In this document: piece after piece, positions 8,173 through 16,197 of the stretch
Position numbering within the stretch: the first letter of the stretch is position 1
Layout: each line of letters starts with the position of its first letter
The notes under the pieces: model-generated
Databases searched by the model: none
Seen by the model: the letters and a program-made list of their open reading frames with translations, nothing else
What the model was told of the DNA's origin: nothing
Program-made: the position numbers and the translations under genes
Assembly: GCA_031253995.1 (NCBI GenBank)
Contig: JAIRVG010000108.1
Location: 42,940 to 106,939 of the forward strand
Origin: Paucimonas sp.
GTDB taxonomy: Bacteria > Pseudomonadota > Gammaproteobacteria > Pseudomonadales > Pseudomonadaceae
Reading direction: 5' to 3'
Length of the DNA: 64,000 nucleotides

Positions 8173-8487
8173 ATGGAAATTTCAAGTTTGGGGTCAGCCA
8201 TCCGACGCTATCGCAAGGTCGCAGGGCTCACCCAGGCTGAGCTGGGCGAGAAAGCCGGATTCGACCCCAAGACGATCAGCCGGTTCGAGACCGGCACCTA
8301 CACCCCCAGCGTCGAAGCCCTGTTCGTTTTTGCCCGCATCCTGGGCGTCCAGCTCACCGCCTTTTTCACCGACCTCGACAGCGAAGACCAACAACGCGCA
8401 TACCTGTTCGGCGTCATTCACAAAGCCCCCCGCAAAGACTTGAGCAAGCTGATCGCCGCAGTCGATCAGGCGCTGTCGGAGCCATAG
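8173..8487 (+). CDS. XRE-family (Cro/CI-type HTH) transcriptional regulator
   Basis: A 104-residue protein with a single HTH_3 domain in residues about 6-62: IRRYRKVAGLTQAELGEKAG, then the recognition helix region DPKTISRFETGTYTPS and FARILGVQLTAFF. The 35-residue tail has no recognisable domain. A weak AGGGAA ribosome site precedes ATG 8173. It is monocistronic, and no phage or toxin-antitoxin partner lies nearby, so its target is unknown. A palindrome at 8081-8107 may be its own operator. Confidence 0.85.
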   Translation: MEISSLGSAIRRYRKVAGLTQAELGEKAGFDPKTISRFETGTYTPSVEALFVFARILGVQLTAFFTDLDSEDQQRAYLFGVIHKAPRKDLSKLIAAVDQALSEP

Positions 8488-8549
8488 GCACCGCGACGAA
8501 ATGGTTCGCGCGCCAATAAAAAACGCCCCCGTGCATTTCAACTGGTCAG

Positions 8550-8562
8550 ACCGGTAAAACCA
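8550..8562. promoter_or_regulatory. GntR/FCD-type operator half of a repeated pair (site 1)
   Basis: ACCGGTAAAACCA followed by ATT. It fits the FadR-subfamily pattern GGT-N3-ACC and repeats at 8626-8638. Just before it, TGGTCAGACC adds an overlapping GGT-N3-ACC. The regulators encoded downstream of the transporter (10033 and 10754) are of this family. Confidence 0.5.
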
Positions 8563-8625
8563 ATTATCGGCTGACCCCTTGCGAACCCGGAAAATCCGGG
8601 CGTACACTGGCCCGGCACTGGACAT

Positions 8626-8638
8626 ACCGGTAAGACCA
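8626..8638. promoter_or_regulatory. GntR/FCD-type operator (site 2)
   Basis: ACCGGTAAGACCA, identical to site 1 except for one spacer base, 76 bp downstream of it and 60 bp before the transporter start. Two copies flanking the likely promoter suggest repression by the FCD regulator at 10033. Confidence 0.5.
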
Positions 8639-8698
8639 CAATAATTAAGTCCGACGCGCCGTCCGCGGCAGCCAGGACACCGACAGAGATCCCCTCCC

Positions 8699-10003
8699 AT
8701 GCTCAAATGGTGCTCGCGTTCGATCTTCCTCCAAGTAGTGCTCGGCCTGATGCTCGGCATCGCCTGCGGTCTGAGCTTCCCCGACCTCTCCCTGCAACTC
8801 AAACCCCTTGGTGACGGTTTCATCAAGCTGATCAAGATGCTGATCGGCCTGATCGTGTTCTGCGTGGTGGTCAGCGGCATCTCCGGTGCCGGCGACCTGA
8901 AGAAAGTCGGGCGCATCGGCCTGAAATCGGTGGTCTACTTCGAAATCCTGACCACCATCGCCCTGGTCCTCGGCCTGGTGCTCGCCTTCAGCACCGGCAT
9001 CGGCAGCGGTGCCAACATCCATCTGGACCAGCTCTCGACCACCGACGCCGGCGCTCTCGCCGAACGTGGCCAGCATATCCACAGCACCACCCAGTTCCTC
9101 ATGGACCTGATCCCCACCTCGGTGATCGGTGCCTTCGCCGACAACAACATCCTCCAGGTCCTGGTGTTCTCGGTGCTGTTCGGCAGCGCGCTGAACCTTG
9201 TGGGCGAGTCCGCCTCGGGCATCTCGCGGCTGATCAACGAGCTGAGCCACGTGATCTTCCGCATCATGGGCATGATCGTGCGCCTGGCGCCGATCGGCGT
9301 GTTCGGCGCCATCGCCTTCACCACCAGCAAGTACGGCCTCGATTCGCTGCAGCACCTGGGCGGCCTGGTGGCGCTGTTCTACCTGACCTGCGCCGGCTTC
9401 GTGCTGCTGATCCTGGGCGTGGTGATGCGCGTGTCGGGCCTGAAGATGCTGCCCTTCCTCAAGTACCTGCGTGAAGAACTGACCATCGTCCTCGGCACCG
9501 CTTCGTCCGACGCCGTGCTGCCGCAGATCATGCGCAAGCTGGAGCACCTGGGCATCGGCAGCTCCACCGTCGGCCTGGTGATCCCTACCGGCTACTCGTT
9601 CAACCTCGATGGCTTCTCCATCTACCTGACCCTGGCCATCGTGTTCATCGCCAACGCCACCGGCACGCCGCTGGCCATGACCGACCTGCTGACCATCCTC
9701 CTGGTGTCGCTGGTAACCTCCAAGGGCGCCCACGGTATCCCGGGGTCGGCCCTGGTGATCCTCGCCGCGACCCTGACCGCCATCCCGGCGATCCCGGTGG
9801 TAGGCCTGGTGCTGGTGCTGGCGGTGGACTGGTTCATGGGTATCGGCCGGGCGCTGACCAACCTCATCGGCAACTGCGTGGCCACCGTGGCCATCGCCCG
9901 CTGGGAAAAAGACATCGACATGGAGCGTGCGAACAACGTGCTCGCCGGCAAGCAAGGCTACGGATTCCAGCCACGCAAGACGGCCCATCAACAAGAGTTC
10001 TAA
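8699..10003 (+). CDS. Dicarboxylate/amino acid:cation symporter (DctA/GltP family)
   Basis: A 434-residue inner-membrane secondary transporter of the DAACS family with eight hydrophobic segments and two re-entrant loops. Family motifs are the serine-rich HP1 region GTASSDAVLPQ (about 263-273), GYSFNLDGFSIY in TM7, and TSKGAHGIPGSA in HP2. The C-terminal RANNVLAG is close to DctA. The probable substrate is a C4-dicarboxylate or an acidic amino acid. It is followed after 29 bases by an FCD regulator and preceded by two matching GntR-type sites, so it is probably substrate-induced. Confidence 0.88.
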   Translation: MLKWCSRSIFLQVVLGLMLGIACGLSFPDLSLQLKPLGDGFIKLIKMLIGLIVFCVVVSGISGAGDLKKVGRIGLKSVVYFEILTTIALVLGLVLAFSTGIGSGANIHLDQLSTTDAGALAERGQHIHSTTQFLMDLIPTSVIGAFADNNILQVLVFSVLFGSALNLVGESASGISRLINELSHVIFRIMGMIVRLAPIGVFGAIAFTTSKYGLDSLQHLGGLVALFYLTCAGFVLLILGVVMRVSGLKMLPFLKYLREELTIVLGTASSDAVLPQIMRKLEHLGIGSSTVGLVIPTGYSFNLDGFSIYLTLAIVFIANATGTPLAMTDLLTILLVSLVTSKGAHGIPGSALVILAATLTAIPAIPVVGLVLVLAVDWFMGIGRALTNLIGNCVATVAIARWEKDIDMERANNVLAGKQGYGFQPRKTAHQQEF

Positions 10004-10032
10004 GGCATGACTGATATCTCACGGAGCGACAT

Positions 10033-10737
10033 GTGATCACTTCATCGACCGTCGTCAACGCAGTCGTCGACAAACTGCGCCAGGCCCTGGCCCGTGGACA
10101 GTGGCGCTCCGGCGAGATGCTCCCGGGGCAGCGCGAGCTGGCCGAGCAACTGGGCATCAGCCGGCCGAGCCTGCGCGAAGCGGTAACCGTGCTGGAAACC
10201 CTCGGCCTGGTGCGCTCGATGCCCGGCAAGGGCGTGCTGGTGCTCGACGCCGACAGCGCCGAGCCGGTGCTGGTCCCGGCCGCGGTGGCCGAGGCCAGCC
10301 TGGAAGATGTGTTGCAACTGCGCTACACCCTGGAACCCTTCATCGTCGGGCTGGTGGCGCAATCCATCAGCAGCCAGGAAACCGGGCAACTGCGCCTGAC
10401 CCTGATGGACATGCGCGAAGCCCTCGACGCCGACGATGCCGAGGCCGGGGTCAGGGCCTACATCGCCTTCCACGAGGCGCTGTTCGCCCTGACCTCCAAC
10501 CCGATCTTCCAGAGCGTGGTGCAGCAGACCAGCAACGCCCTCAAGCAGAGTGCCCAGGTGCTGCGCAAGTCGCCGGAGCACCTGGCCGCGCGGCTGGAAG
10601 AGAACGAGGCCGTGGTGCGCGCCATCCGCAACAAGGACAGCGCCCAGGCCAGCGCGCAGATGCGCCGGCACATCCTCCAGGAAGGCCGGCGTATGGGCAT
10701 CGAACTGAAGATCCCGGACGAGCAGCCGGGTCACTGA
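10033..10737 (+). CDS. GntR-family regulator, FadR/FCD subfamily
   Basis: A 234-residue repressor/activator. The N-terminal winged HTH (residues about 10-75) shows the GntR signature LRQALARGQWRSGEMLPGQRELAEQLGISRPSLREAVTVLE in pieces. The all-helical FCD ligand domain (about 95-220) carries the metal-coordinating pattern in YIAFHEALF and MRRHIL. It starts at GTG 10033 with GGAG six bases upstream; the nearby ATG 10031 is followed at once by TGA. It follows the symporter gene and most likely controls it through the 8550 and 8626 sites. Confidence 0.88.
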   Translation: MITSSTVVNAVVDKLRQALARGQWRSGEMLPGQRELAEQLGISRPSLREAVTVLETLGLVRSMPGKGVLVLDADSAEPVLVPAAVAEASLEDVLQLRYTLEPFIVGLVAQSISSQETGQLRLTLMDMREALDADDAEAGVRAYIAFHEALFALTSNPIFQSVVQQTSNALKQSAQVLRKSPEHLAARLEENEAVVRAIRNKDSAQASAQMRRHILQEGRRMGIELKIPDEQPGH

Positions 10738-10753
10738 CTCCAGGAGCGCGAGC

Positions 10754-11416
10754 ATGAACACCTCCCTGCCCTTTCTCATGGCCGGCGGCGGACGCCGGAT
10801 GTCCGCGGAAGAGATCTATCCGCAGTTGTTCGACGCCATCCTCGAACAGCGCCTGACCCCGGGTACGCCGTTGACCGAACTGGCCCTCGGCGAGGCGTTC
10901 GGCGTCAGCCGCACGGTGATCCGCCGGGTGCTGGGGCGTTTGTCGGACCAGCAGGTGATCGTCCAGCGCCCGGCCCACACCGCGCGCCTGGCGGCGCCGG
11001 ATCCGGAGCAGGCGCGGCAGGTGTTGAGCGCGCGGCGGCTGGCGGAAACCACCCTGATCGAACTGGCCGCGCAGCGTTCGCGGCCGGGGCAACTGCGCCA
11101 GTTGCGCGAGCTGATCGCCCGCGAGCGCCTGAGCCACGAACAGGGCCAGCGCTGCACGGCGATCCGCCTTGGCGGCGAGTTCCACCTGAAGCTGGCGGAA
11201 ATCGCCGACAACGCGCCGCTGACGCGGTTTCTCAATGGCCTGGTGCCGATGACCTCGCTGATCATCGCCAAGTATGAGCAGCATGGTTGCGAGCATTGCG
11301 CCTGGGAAGAACATGCGGCGCTGGTGGATGCGCTGGAGGACGGTGACAGCGAGGCGGCGCTGCGGTTGATGCATCTGCACCTGGACCGGATCGAGGCCAA
11401 GCTGGAGCTGGATTAA
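10754..11416 (+). CDS. GntR-family regulator, second FCD-domain paralogue
   Basis: A 220-residue protein with a GntR winged HTH at residues about 17-80 (GTPLTELALGEAFGVSRTVIRRVLGRL) and an FCD domain after it (RLGGEFHLKLAEIADN, MHLHLDRIE). The ribosome site CAGGAG lies 6 bases before ATG 10754, and the gene follows the first FCD regulator after 16 bases. Tandem FCD regulators behind one transporter are unusual. The second may answer to a different ligand or to a pathway located elsewhere. Confidence 0.87.
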   Translation: MNTSLPFLMAGGGRRMSAEEIYPQLFDAILEQRLTPGTPLTELALGEAFGVSRTVIRRVLGRLSDQQVIVQRPAHTARLAAPDPEQARQVLSARRLAETTLIELAAQRSRPGQLRQLRELIARERLSHEQGQRCTAIRLGGEFHLKLAEIADNAPLTRFLNGLVPMTSLIIAKYEQHGCEHCAWEEHAALVDALEDGDSEAALRLMHLHLDRIEAKLELD

Positions 11417-11500
11417 GCGATCCAGAGGTTTGCGCAGACCTTGTGCGGGTTTACCGGATCGCCGGACCGCCGCGATTACGGTGGTGAATCCACTGACGCA

Positions 11501-11527
11501 ATCGCGGGTAAACCCGCTCCCACAGGG
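11501..11527. repeat. REP element
   Basis: ATCGCGGGTAAACCCGCTCC then CACAGGG: the standard Pseudomonas REP with its hairpin (GCGGGTAAACCCGC) and CCCACAGG tail. A degenerate inverted partner lies at about 11440-11460 (TTGTGCGGGTTTACCGGATC). It sits between the convergent GntR and AI-2E genes. Confidence 0.7.
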
Positions 11528-11545
11528 TCCTACTGAGTCAATGAG

Positions 11546-12601
11546 TTAATTGTTGGCCCGGTTCGCCGGGCTTTCGTGATTGGACCAGTCCACCAGCAGG
11601 CTGTACCCCACCGCCAGCAAGGTCGGCCCGATGAACAGGCCGATGAAGCCGAACGCCAGCAACCCGCCGAACACCCCGAGCAGCACGATCACCAGCGGCA
11701 GGTCGCCGCCACGGCTGATCAAGTAGGGTTTGAGCACGTTGTCCACGCCGCTGATGATGAAGGTGCCCCAGATCCCGAGGAACACCGCCATCCCGTACTC
11801 GCCCTGCCAGGCCAGCCAGGCGGTGGCGGGAATCCAGGCCAGCGGCGGGCCCATGGGGATCAGGCTGAGCATGAAGGTGACCAGGCCGAGGACCAGCGCC
11901 CCCGGTACCCCGGCGATGAGGAAACCGATCAGCGCCAGCAGCGCCTGCGCCGCGGCGGTGCCGATCACGCCGTTGACCACCCGCTGCACCGTGCCCGCCA
12001 CCAGCCCCAGGTAGTACGGGCCACGATCACCGACCAGACGCTCCAGCAGGCGCAGGACGAAAGCCGACAGGCGCGGCCCGTCGCGATAGAAGAAGAACAC
12101 GAAGACCAGGCTGAGGATCAGCTCGACGATGCCGCTGCCGATCTGCGCACTACGCGCCAGCAGCCAGTTGCCGACCTGGCCCAGGTAGGGCTTTACCGTG
12201 GCCAGCAAGGCGGCGCCCTGCTGGTCGATGGTGTTCCAGTAGCCCACCAGGCGCTCGCCCACCAGCGGTACGCTGCCGAGCCAGGCTGGCGGGTCCGGCA
12301 GACCGTCGACCTGCACGTCGCGGACGAAGGCGGTTGCGTCGCGCACGTGGTCGGCGAGGTTGAAGCCGAGCCAGACCAGCGGCAGCGCCACGAGGATCAG
12401 CCAGAGGGTGGTGAGGAAGCCGGCGGCAAGGGTTTCGCGACCGCCGCACAGGCGCGTCACCAGGCGCATCAGCGGCCAGCTGGCGTAGGCCAGGATCGCG
12501 CCCCAGAGCAGCGCGGAAATGAACGGGGCCATGACCCACAGGGCGGCGCCCAGGAGTGCCAGCAGGAGGATCTGCACCAGCAGGCGATCGTTGTTGAGCA
12601 T
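11546..12601 (-). CDS. AI-2E family transporter (PerM/YdiK-like permease)
   Basis: A 351-residue membrane protein with about seven or eight hydrophobic segments and the family's poorly conserved soluble stretch in the middle (VRDVQVDGLPDPPAWLGSVP). The C-terminal signature GNVLKPYL-like NVLKPYLISRGGDLPLVIVLLGVFGGLLAFGFIGLFIGP (shown in part) defines the family. Members export diverse small molecules or act in ion homeostasis; the name AI-2E is historical. It follows the DUF4892 gene by 9 bases, with AGGAGACC before the ATG, so the two form an operon. Confidence 0.87.
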   Translation of the reverse strand: MLNNDRLLVQILLLALLGAALWVMAPFISALLWGAILAYASWPLMRLVTRLCGGRETLAAGFLTTLWLILVALPLVWLGFNLADHVRDATAFVRDVQVDGLPDPPAWLGSVPLVGERLVGYWNTIDQQGAALLATVKPYLGQVGNWLLARSAQIGSGIVELILSLVFVFFFYRDGPRLSAFVLRLLERLVGDRGPYYLGLVAGTVQRVVNGVIGTAAAQALLALIGFLIAGVPGALVLGLVTFMLSLIPMGPPLAWIPATAWLAWQGEYGMAVFLGIWGTFIISGVDNVLKPYLISRGGDLPLVIVLLGVFGGLLAFGFIGLFIGPTLLAVGYSLLVDWSNHESPANRANN

Positions 12602-12610
12602 GGAGGTCTC

Positions 12611-13399
12611 CTAGCGGATCAATTCCACATGCAGCCCCGCAGCCGGCTTGTCACCGGTCTCCAGCCGCGCCGCGCGCACCCCTGCCCCACTCAACTGCTC
12701 ACTCCACGCCGGCGCCTTGGCCCCGGTGAGGCTGACCCGCAAACTGCTGTCCAGGTTCAGGCTGCGCGCCAGCAGCGACACCCACGCCTGCGGCGGCTCG
12801 CCGTCGAGGTCCGGGTAATCGAGCTTGCCGGTGCTGCGCAGCTCGCGCAACACCGTGGCCGGGGTCGGCAGCAGGTCGCCCAGGGGCGCGTCGGCATGGA
12901 ACTGCTCGACATGCAGGTAGGCGCGCTTGTTGCCGCGGGTGATGGCGTACAGCGCAACCAGGGTGTCGGGATCGTCGCCGCTGCGGCGCAACAGGATGAA
13001 CGCCTGGTCCTCGTCCGAACCATACAGCCGCGCATTGGCGAAGATCTCGTTGGCCCACAGGCTGCTTTCGCCGCAGTCGCGCTTCTCGCACCAGAACAAC
13101 GGATAGCCGCCGTCGGCCTGCAAGGCCTCGCGGGCGGCGGTGAAGGCCTCGGCGGCGCCGCGCTCCGGCGGCAGCAGCCAGGTGGTGGAAGTCACCTCGC
13201 CACGACTCTCGACCTTGCCATCCATGCGCAACTGGCCGCTGATCTTGCGCAGCGGACCCAGCGGGTAGACCCGCTCCTGCGTCCTCGCCGGCTGCTGGTC
13301 GAACACCTTGGCATCCTGGGGAATCGGCAGCTCGGCGGCGGCATGGGCGACGCCGCTGCCCAGCAGGAGAACGCAAAGAAGGGAGCGAACGGCACTCAT
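12611..13399 (-). CDS. DUF4892-type exported protein
   Basis: A 262-residue protein with a signal peptide (MSAVRSLLCVLLLGSGVAHA). The mature part begins LPIPQDAKVF and contains the Cys pair WCEKRDCGESSLWANEIF, which I associate with the DUF4892 family common in pseudomonads. Its function is not known; the location should be periplasm or outer membrane. ATG 13399 starts the signal peptide directly. An upstream in-frame ATG (13492) would add 31 proline- and arginine-rich residues and is unlikely. It is cotranscribed with the AI-2E permease. Confidence 0.7.
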   Translation of the reverse strand: MSAVRSLLCVLLLGSGVAHAAAELPIPQDAKVFDQQPARTQERVYPLGPLRKISGQLRMDGKVESRGEVTSTTWLLPPERGAAEAFTAAREALQADGGYPLFWCEKRDCGESSLWANEIFANARLYGSDEDQAFILLRRSGDDPDTLVALYAITRGNKRAYLHVEQFHADAPLGDLLPTPATVLRELRSTGKLDYPDLDGEPPQAWVSLLARSLNLDSSLRVSLTGAKAPAWSEQLSGAGVRAARLETGDKPAAGLHVELIR

Positions 13400-13516
13400 C
13401 GGCGAACCCCGCCGGTAACGCCGGCGTGGCCTGGGGAAAGGGGGCGGCTGTGGTGCTGGGTCATGATTGTCTCCCTGATCAAAACCCGCCAAGCCTCGGC
13501 AGTTGCCGGTGACAAG

Positions 13517-14371
13517 TCAAGGCATGGCAAAGAAGCGATTGAAACAGTCTGCAACAAGGATTGCGCCGGCTTCATCGTTCAGGTGCAGGTGATGGCCACC
13601 CGGCAAATGTTCCAGGGTGAAGGGTAGCTGCTCCAGCAAGGTCGTGTTGCGCGCCAGCATGCCGTCGTCGGCCACCACCAGGGTGGTCGGGCAGGCGACC
13701 CGGCGAACGAAGCTCAGCGCCTGCTCTTCGCTCATGCGCAACGGCGACGGCAGGGTCAGGCGGCTGTCACTGCGCCAGCTGAAGCCGCCGGGCACCGGCA
13801 CCAGCCCGCGCTGGGCCAGCAGCTCGGCCGCCTCACGGGTGACGGCGACCATACCCTTCATGCGCGCTTCCACCGCCTGCTGCAGCTCGGGATAGACCGA
13901 CTTGCGCTTGCTGTCGTGACGCAATTGCGCCTCCAGCGCCATGCCCATGCGCTCGGCGGCGTCCTGTGCCGAGACCCCGGGCGGGATCACCCCGTCGATC
14001 AGGGCCAAACGTACGATACGCTCCGGCAGGCTGCCGGCGAGGATCAGCGAGACGATCGCACCGAGGGAATGCCCGAGCAGGGAGAAGCGCTCCCAGCCCA
14101 GTTGCGCGGCCACCCGCAGCACATCGTGGGCGTAGTCGGCCAGGGCATAGCCGGCCCCCGGCGGGCGATGGCCGGAGTAACCGTGACCGGCGAAATCCAG
14201 GGCGACGATGCGCAAGCCCTGCAGCTTCGGCGCCAGGCGGGCAAAGCTGTTGGCGTTGTCCAGCCAGCCATGCAGGGCGATCACCGGACGTCCGTCCTCG
14301 GGGCCGTAGAGATGCGCGGCCAGTTCGATATGCCCGAGGTCCAGGCGCACTTCCTCGACTTGATGACTCAT
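13517..14371 (-). CDS. Alpha/beta hydrolase
   Basis: A 284-residue cytosolic hydrolase of the alpha/beta fold. It has the oxyanion-hole strand ALHGWLDNANSF, the nucleophile elbow GHSLG (Ser102), an acid-bearing VVADDGML and the late His in LPGGHHLHL. The organisation resembles serine hydrolases and esterases of the MhpC type; the substrate is unknown. Its ATG overlaps the stop of the upstream hydrolase gene by 4 bases (ATGA), so the two hydrolases are made together. Confidence 0.85.
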   Translation of the reverse strand: MSHQVEEVRLDLGHIELAAHLYGPEDGRPVIALHGWLDNANSFARLAPKLQGLRIVALDFAGHGYSGHRPPGAGYALADYAHDVLRVAAQLGWERFSLLGHSLGAIVSLILAGSLPERIVRLALIDGVIPPGVSAQDAAERMGMALEAQLRHDSKRKSVYPELQQAVEARMKGMVAVTREAAELLAQRGLVPVPGGFSWRSDSRLTLPSPLRMSEEQALSFVRRVACPTTLVVADDGMLARNTTLLEQLPFTLEHLPGGHHLHLNDEAGAILVADCFNRFFAMP

Positions 14372-15162
14372 GCCTGCCGCTCCTGCCAGCGCTGGAACAC
14401 GTCACGGATCAGCCGCGCGGTATCGTCCGGGCGTTCCAGGGGGAACATGTGCCCGCCGGCGACGCTGTGGTTCTCTCCCAGCGGCATGCGCCGCACCGCC
14501 TGGGCATGGTGGGGGCGGACGATGCGGCTGTCGCTGCCGCGGACCATTGCCAGCGGCACCTTGAGCTGCCCCGGATGAGCCGGGCGGGTGTGGGGGATGC
14601 TGCGGTAGATCTTCATCTCGATGGCCGGGTCGAATCTCAGCCGCCACCCCTCGCCCTCCTGCTTCAGGCCATGTTGCAGATAGGCCTCCAGGCACTCCGG
14701 GTCGAAGGCACGGAACAGCGACTTGCCGGCAAAGTAGGTGCGGGCCTGCTCAAGGTCGTCGAAGGCCTCGCGGCGCCCGTCGGTACGCCCGGCCGGGGTG
14801 ATGCGGTCGATGAAGCCGAGGCGCTTGGCCAGGCGGATCAGCCATTGGTCGGCGAGGGTCAGCACCGGCGAGTCGAGCATCACCACCCCGCGGTACAGCT
14901 GCGGACAACGCAGCGCCGCGTGCAGGTGCAGCACACCGCCGAGGGAATGACCGACACCCCAGACCGGCTCGGGCTGTCGTTCGAGGTGATGGATCAGTTC
15001 GTCCACCAGCAGCAGCCAGTTGTCCCCCACCGGAAAGCGCGGGTCATGGGCGTGCTGGGGCAGGTGCTGGACCTGGTAGTCCGGGGCCAGGCCGGCGAAC
15101 AGCTTGCCGTAGGTGGCCGAGGGAAAGCCGTTGGCGTGGGCGAAGAAGATCTGTTGCGACAT
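14368..15162 (-). CDS. Alpha/beta hydrolase, second member of a coupled pair
   Basis: A 264-residue alpha/beta-fold hydrolase. It has the N-terminal FAHANGFPSATYG, the nucleophile GVGHSLGG (Ser73), LVRGSDSRIVRP-like acid strand (VRGSDSRIV) and the C-terminal His in VAGGHMFPLERP. ATG 15162 gives the usual short MSQQIFFAHANG start. A longer frame to 15225 exists but adds an unlikely basic leader. It has only modest likeness to its neighbour, so this is probably an old duplication or an independent pairing. Substrate unknown. Confidence 0.85.
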   Translation of the reverse strand: MSQQIFFAHANGFPSATYGKLFAGLAPDYQVQHLPQHAHDPRFPVGDNWLLLVDELIHHLERQPEPVWGVGHSLGGVLHLHAALRCPQLYRGVVMLDSPVLTLADQWLIRLAKRLGFIDRITPAGRTDGRREAFDDLEQARTYFAGKSLFRAFDPECLEAYLQHGLKQEGEGWRLRFDPAIEMKIYRSIPHTRPAHPGQLKVPLAMVRGSDSRIVRPHHAQAVRRMPLGENHSVAGGHMFPLERPDDTARLIRDVFQRWQERQA

Positions 15163-15292
15163 GGCGGACGGCCCGGAGCGGAGAAGACTGACAGCGATTG
15201 TCCGCAACCGTCCTGGCGCCGGCAATGCCTGTAACGGCCATCGGGGATGGCACTCCGGTCAGGGGCGTGCGCCGTGGCGCACGGGAGGAGTG

Positions 15293-15637
15293 TCAGAAAC
15301 CTTCGAAGGAGCGGTGCAGGCAGGCCTGGATGTAGGCCACCTGGTATTCGTAGGCCTCGCGCACCTGATGGCGCTCCTGTTCGCACAGTTGCGCCCGCTG
15401 CAGGGCCAGGCAGGACAGCTGCAGCGTCTTCGCCATCTGCTCGCAAGCCAGCTGGAACTGCTGCAGTTGCTGGGACTCGCGACGATTGCCATAACGCCGC
15501 ACCAGGGCATCGAAATGCTGGTCGGCTGCATCGTGCAACACCTGGAATTCGGCGAAATCAAGATGATTGAAGTTGCACTCGTCCAGTACCTGGCGCAATT
15601 CCGTCGAGCGAGCCTGCATGCCGATCCGTCCATTCAT
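15293..15637 (-). CDS. Hypothetical 114-residue helical protein, divergent from the LuxR gene
   Basis: Not recognised. It is rich in Gln, Ala, Leu and Cys (five Cys), and almost all of it should be alpha-helical (RRESQQLQQFQLACEQMAKTLQLSC). It has no signal peptide or membrane segment, so it is probably cytoplasmic. ATG 15637 has GAGGACA 6 bases upstream on the minus strand; the longer open frame to 15937 runs over the promoter region. A lux-box-like site (15703-15722) lies 65 bases upstream. It is transcribed away from the HTH-only LuxR regulator. Such divergent small partners often modulate the regulator, but nothing in the sequence proves it. Confidence 0.6.
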   Translation of the reverse strand: MNGRIGMQARSTELRQVLDECNFNHLDFAEFQVLHDAADQHFDALVRRYGNRRESQQLQQFQLACEQMAKTLQLSCLALQRAQLCEQERHQVREAYEYQVAYIQACLHRSFEGF

Positions 15638-15702
15638 GGTCTTGTCCTCGCAAAGAGTGCTGCTTCTACAAGCCCACGCTAGCAACTCGCCGCAGGTCCA
15701 AC

Positions 15703-15722
15703 AACTGACAAAAATATCAGGT
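15703..15722 (-). promoter_or_regulatory. Lux-box-like site A
   Basis: AACTG-ACAAAAATAT-CAGGT, exactly the 5-10-5 arrangement of a lux box. It is 65 bases before the start of the 114-residue protein gene. With site B (15760-15779) it forms a large inverted repeat: 16-base arms CTGACAAAAATATCAG and CTGATATTTTTGTCAG. Confidence 0.7.
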
Positions 15723-15759
15723 ACCCCCTGGTGCAAGTGGTACCTGCCATCAAGGTGCC

Positions 15760-15779
15760 AACTGATATTTTTGTCAGGT
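15760..15779 (+). promoter_or_regulatory. Lux-box-like site B
   Basis: AACTG-ATATTTTTGT-CAGGT, the inverted counterpart of site A, 97 bases before the start of the LuxR-type gene. It suggests autoregulation. Confidence 0.7.
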
Positions 15780-15876
15780 TCCAAGCACTGGAAACGGCGA
15801 TATGGTGTCCGCGTACCGTCCCGGTCGAATCGATACCCAGAAGGATTTTCCATCGAGTCAACTCCAGGAGTTCCAC

Positions 15877-16155
15877 ATGTACGCATCATCAACGCTGGGC
15901 ACTGCCCAGGCCCGCGCCCACGGCGAGCGCGCGCCACTCATCACGCAAGACCTGATCAGACTGACCCTGCGGGAAAAGGTGGTGCTGCAGTGGAGTGCCG
16001 AAGGCAAGACGTCCTGGGAGATCGCCCACATCCTGCAATGCAGCGAGTCGGCGGTGAACTTCCACTTCTGCAATATCCGCCGAAAGTTCGGCGTGACCTC
16101 GCGCAGCGCGGCGATGCTCAAGGCCCTGGCCCTGGGCCTGATCAAGCTGCGCTGA
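15877..16155 (+). CDS. HTH-only LuxR-family transcriptional regulator
   Basis: A 92-residue protein consisting of a 25-residue leader and one LuxR C-terminal HTH: LTLREKVVLQWSAEGKTSWE, then the recognition helix region CSESAVNFHFCNIRRKFGV. This is closest in wording to the DNA-binding domains of quorum-sensing LuxR proteins (REK..L.W.AEGKT..EIA..L..SE..VNFH..NI). The acyl-homoserine-lactone domain is absent, and no fragment of one lies upstream. ATG 15877 has CAGGAG 6 bases before it. Six lux-box-like sites within the next 21 kb, including one before this gene, make it the likely regulator of the island. Its activating signal is not apparent. Confidence 0.85.
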   Translation: MYASSTLGTAQARAHGERAPLITQDLIRLTLREKVVLQWSAEGKTSWEIAHILQCSESAVNFHFCNIRRKFGVTSRSAAMLKALALGLIKLR

Positions 16156-16165
16156 GCCGCCCACC

Positions 16166-16188
16166 GGGCCGGCGGACGCCGCCGGCCC
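16166..16188. terminator. Terminator between the LuxR gene and the convergent Ig-like gene
   Basis: GGGCCGGCGG and CCGCCGGCCC form a 10-bp stem over ACG. It lies between two stop codons 42 bases apart. There is no T run on either side. Confidence 0.55.
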
Positions 16189-16197
16189 CGGGAAGCC

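Noticed and set aside
11576..13627. 683-codon plus-strand frame across the AI-2E and DUF4892 genes
   Set aside because: Antisense to two well-supported genes; low-complexity Gln/Ala/Arg translation without domains.
14996..15234. Possible continuation of plus-strand frames as a gene before the LuxR region
   Set aside because: Only antisense to the alpha/beta hydrolase genes; no ribosome site or domain.
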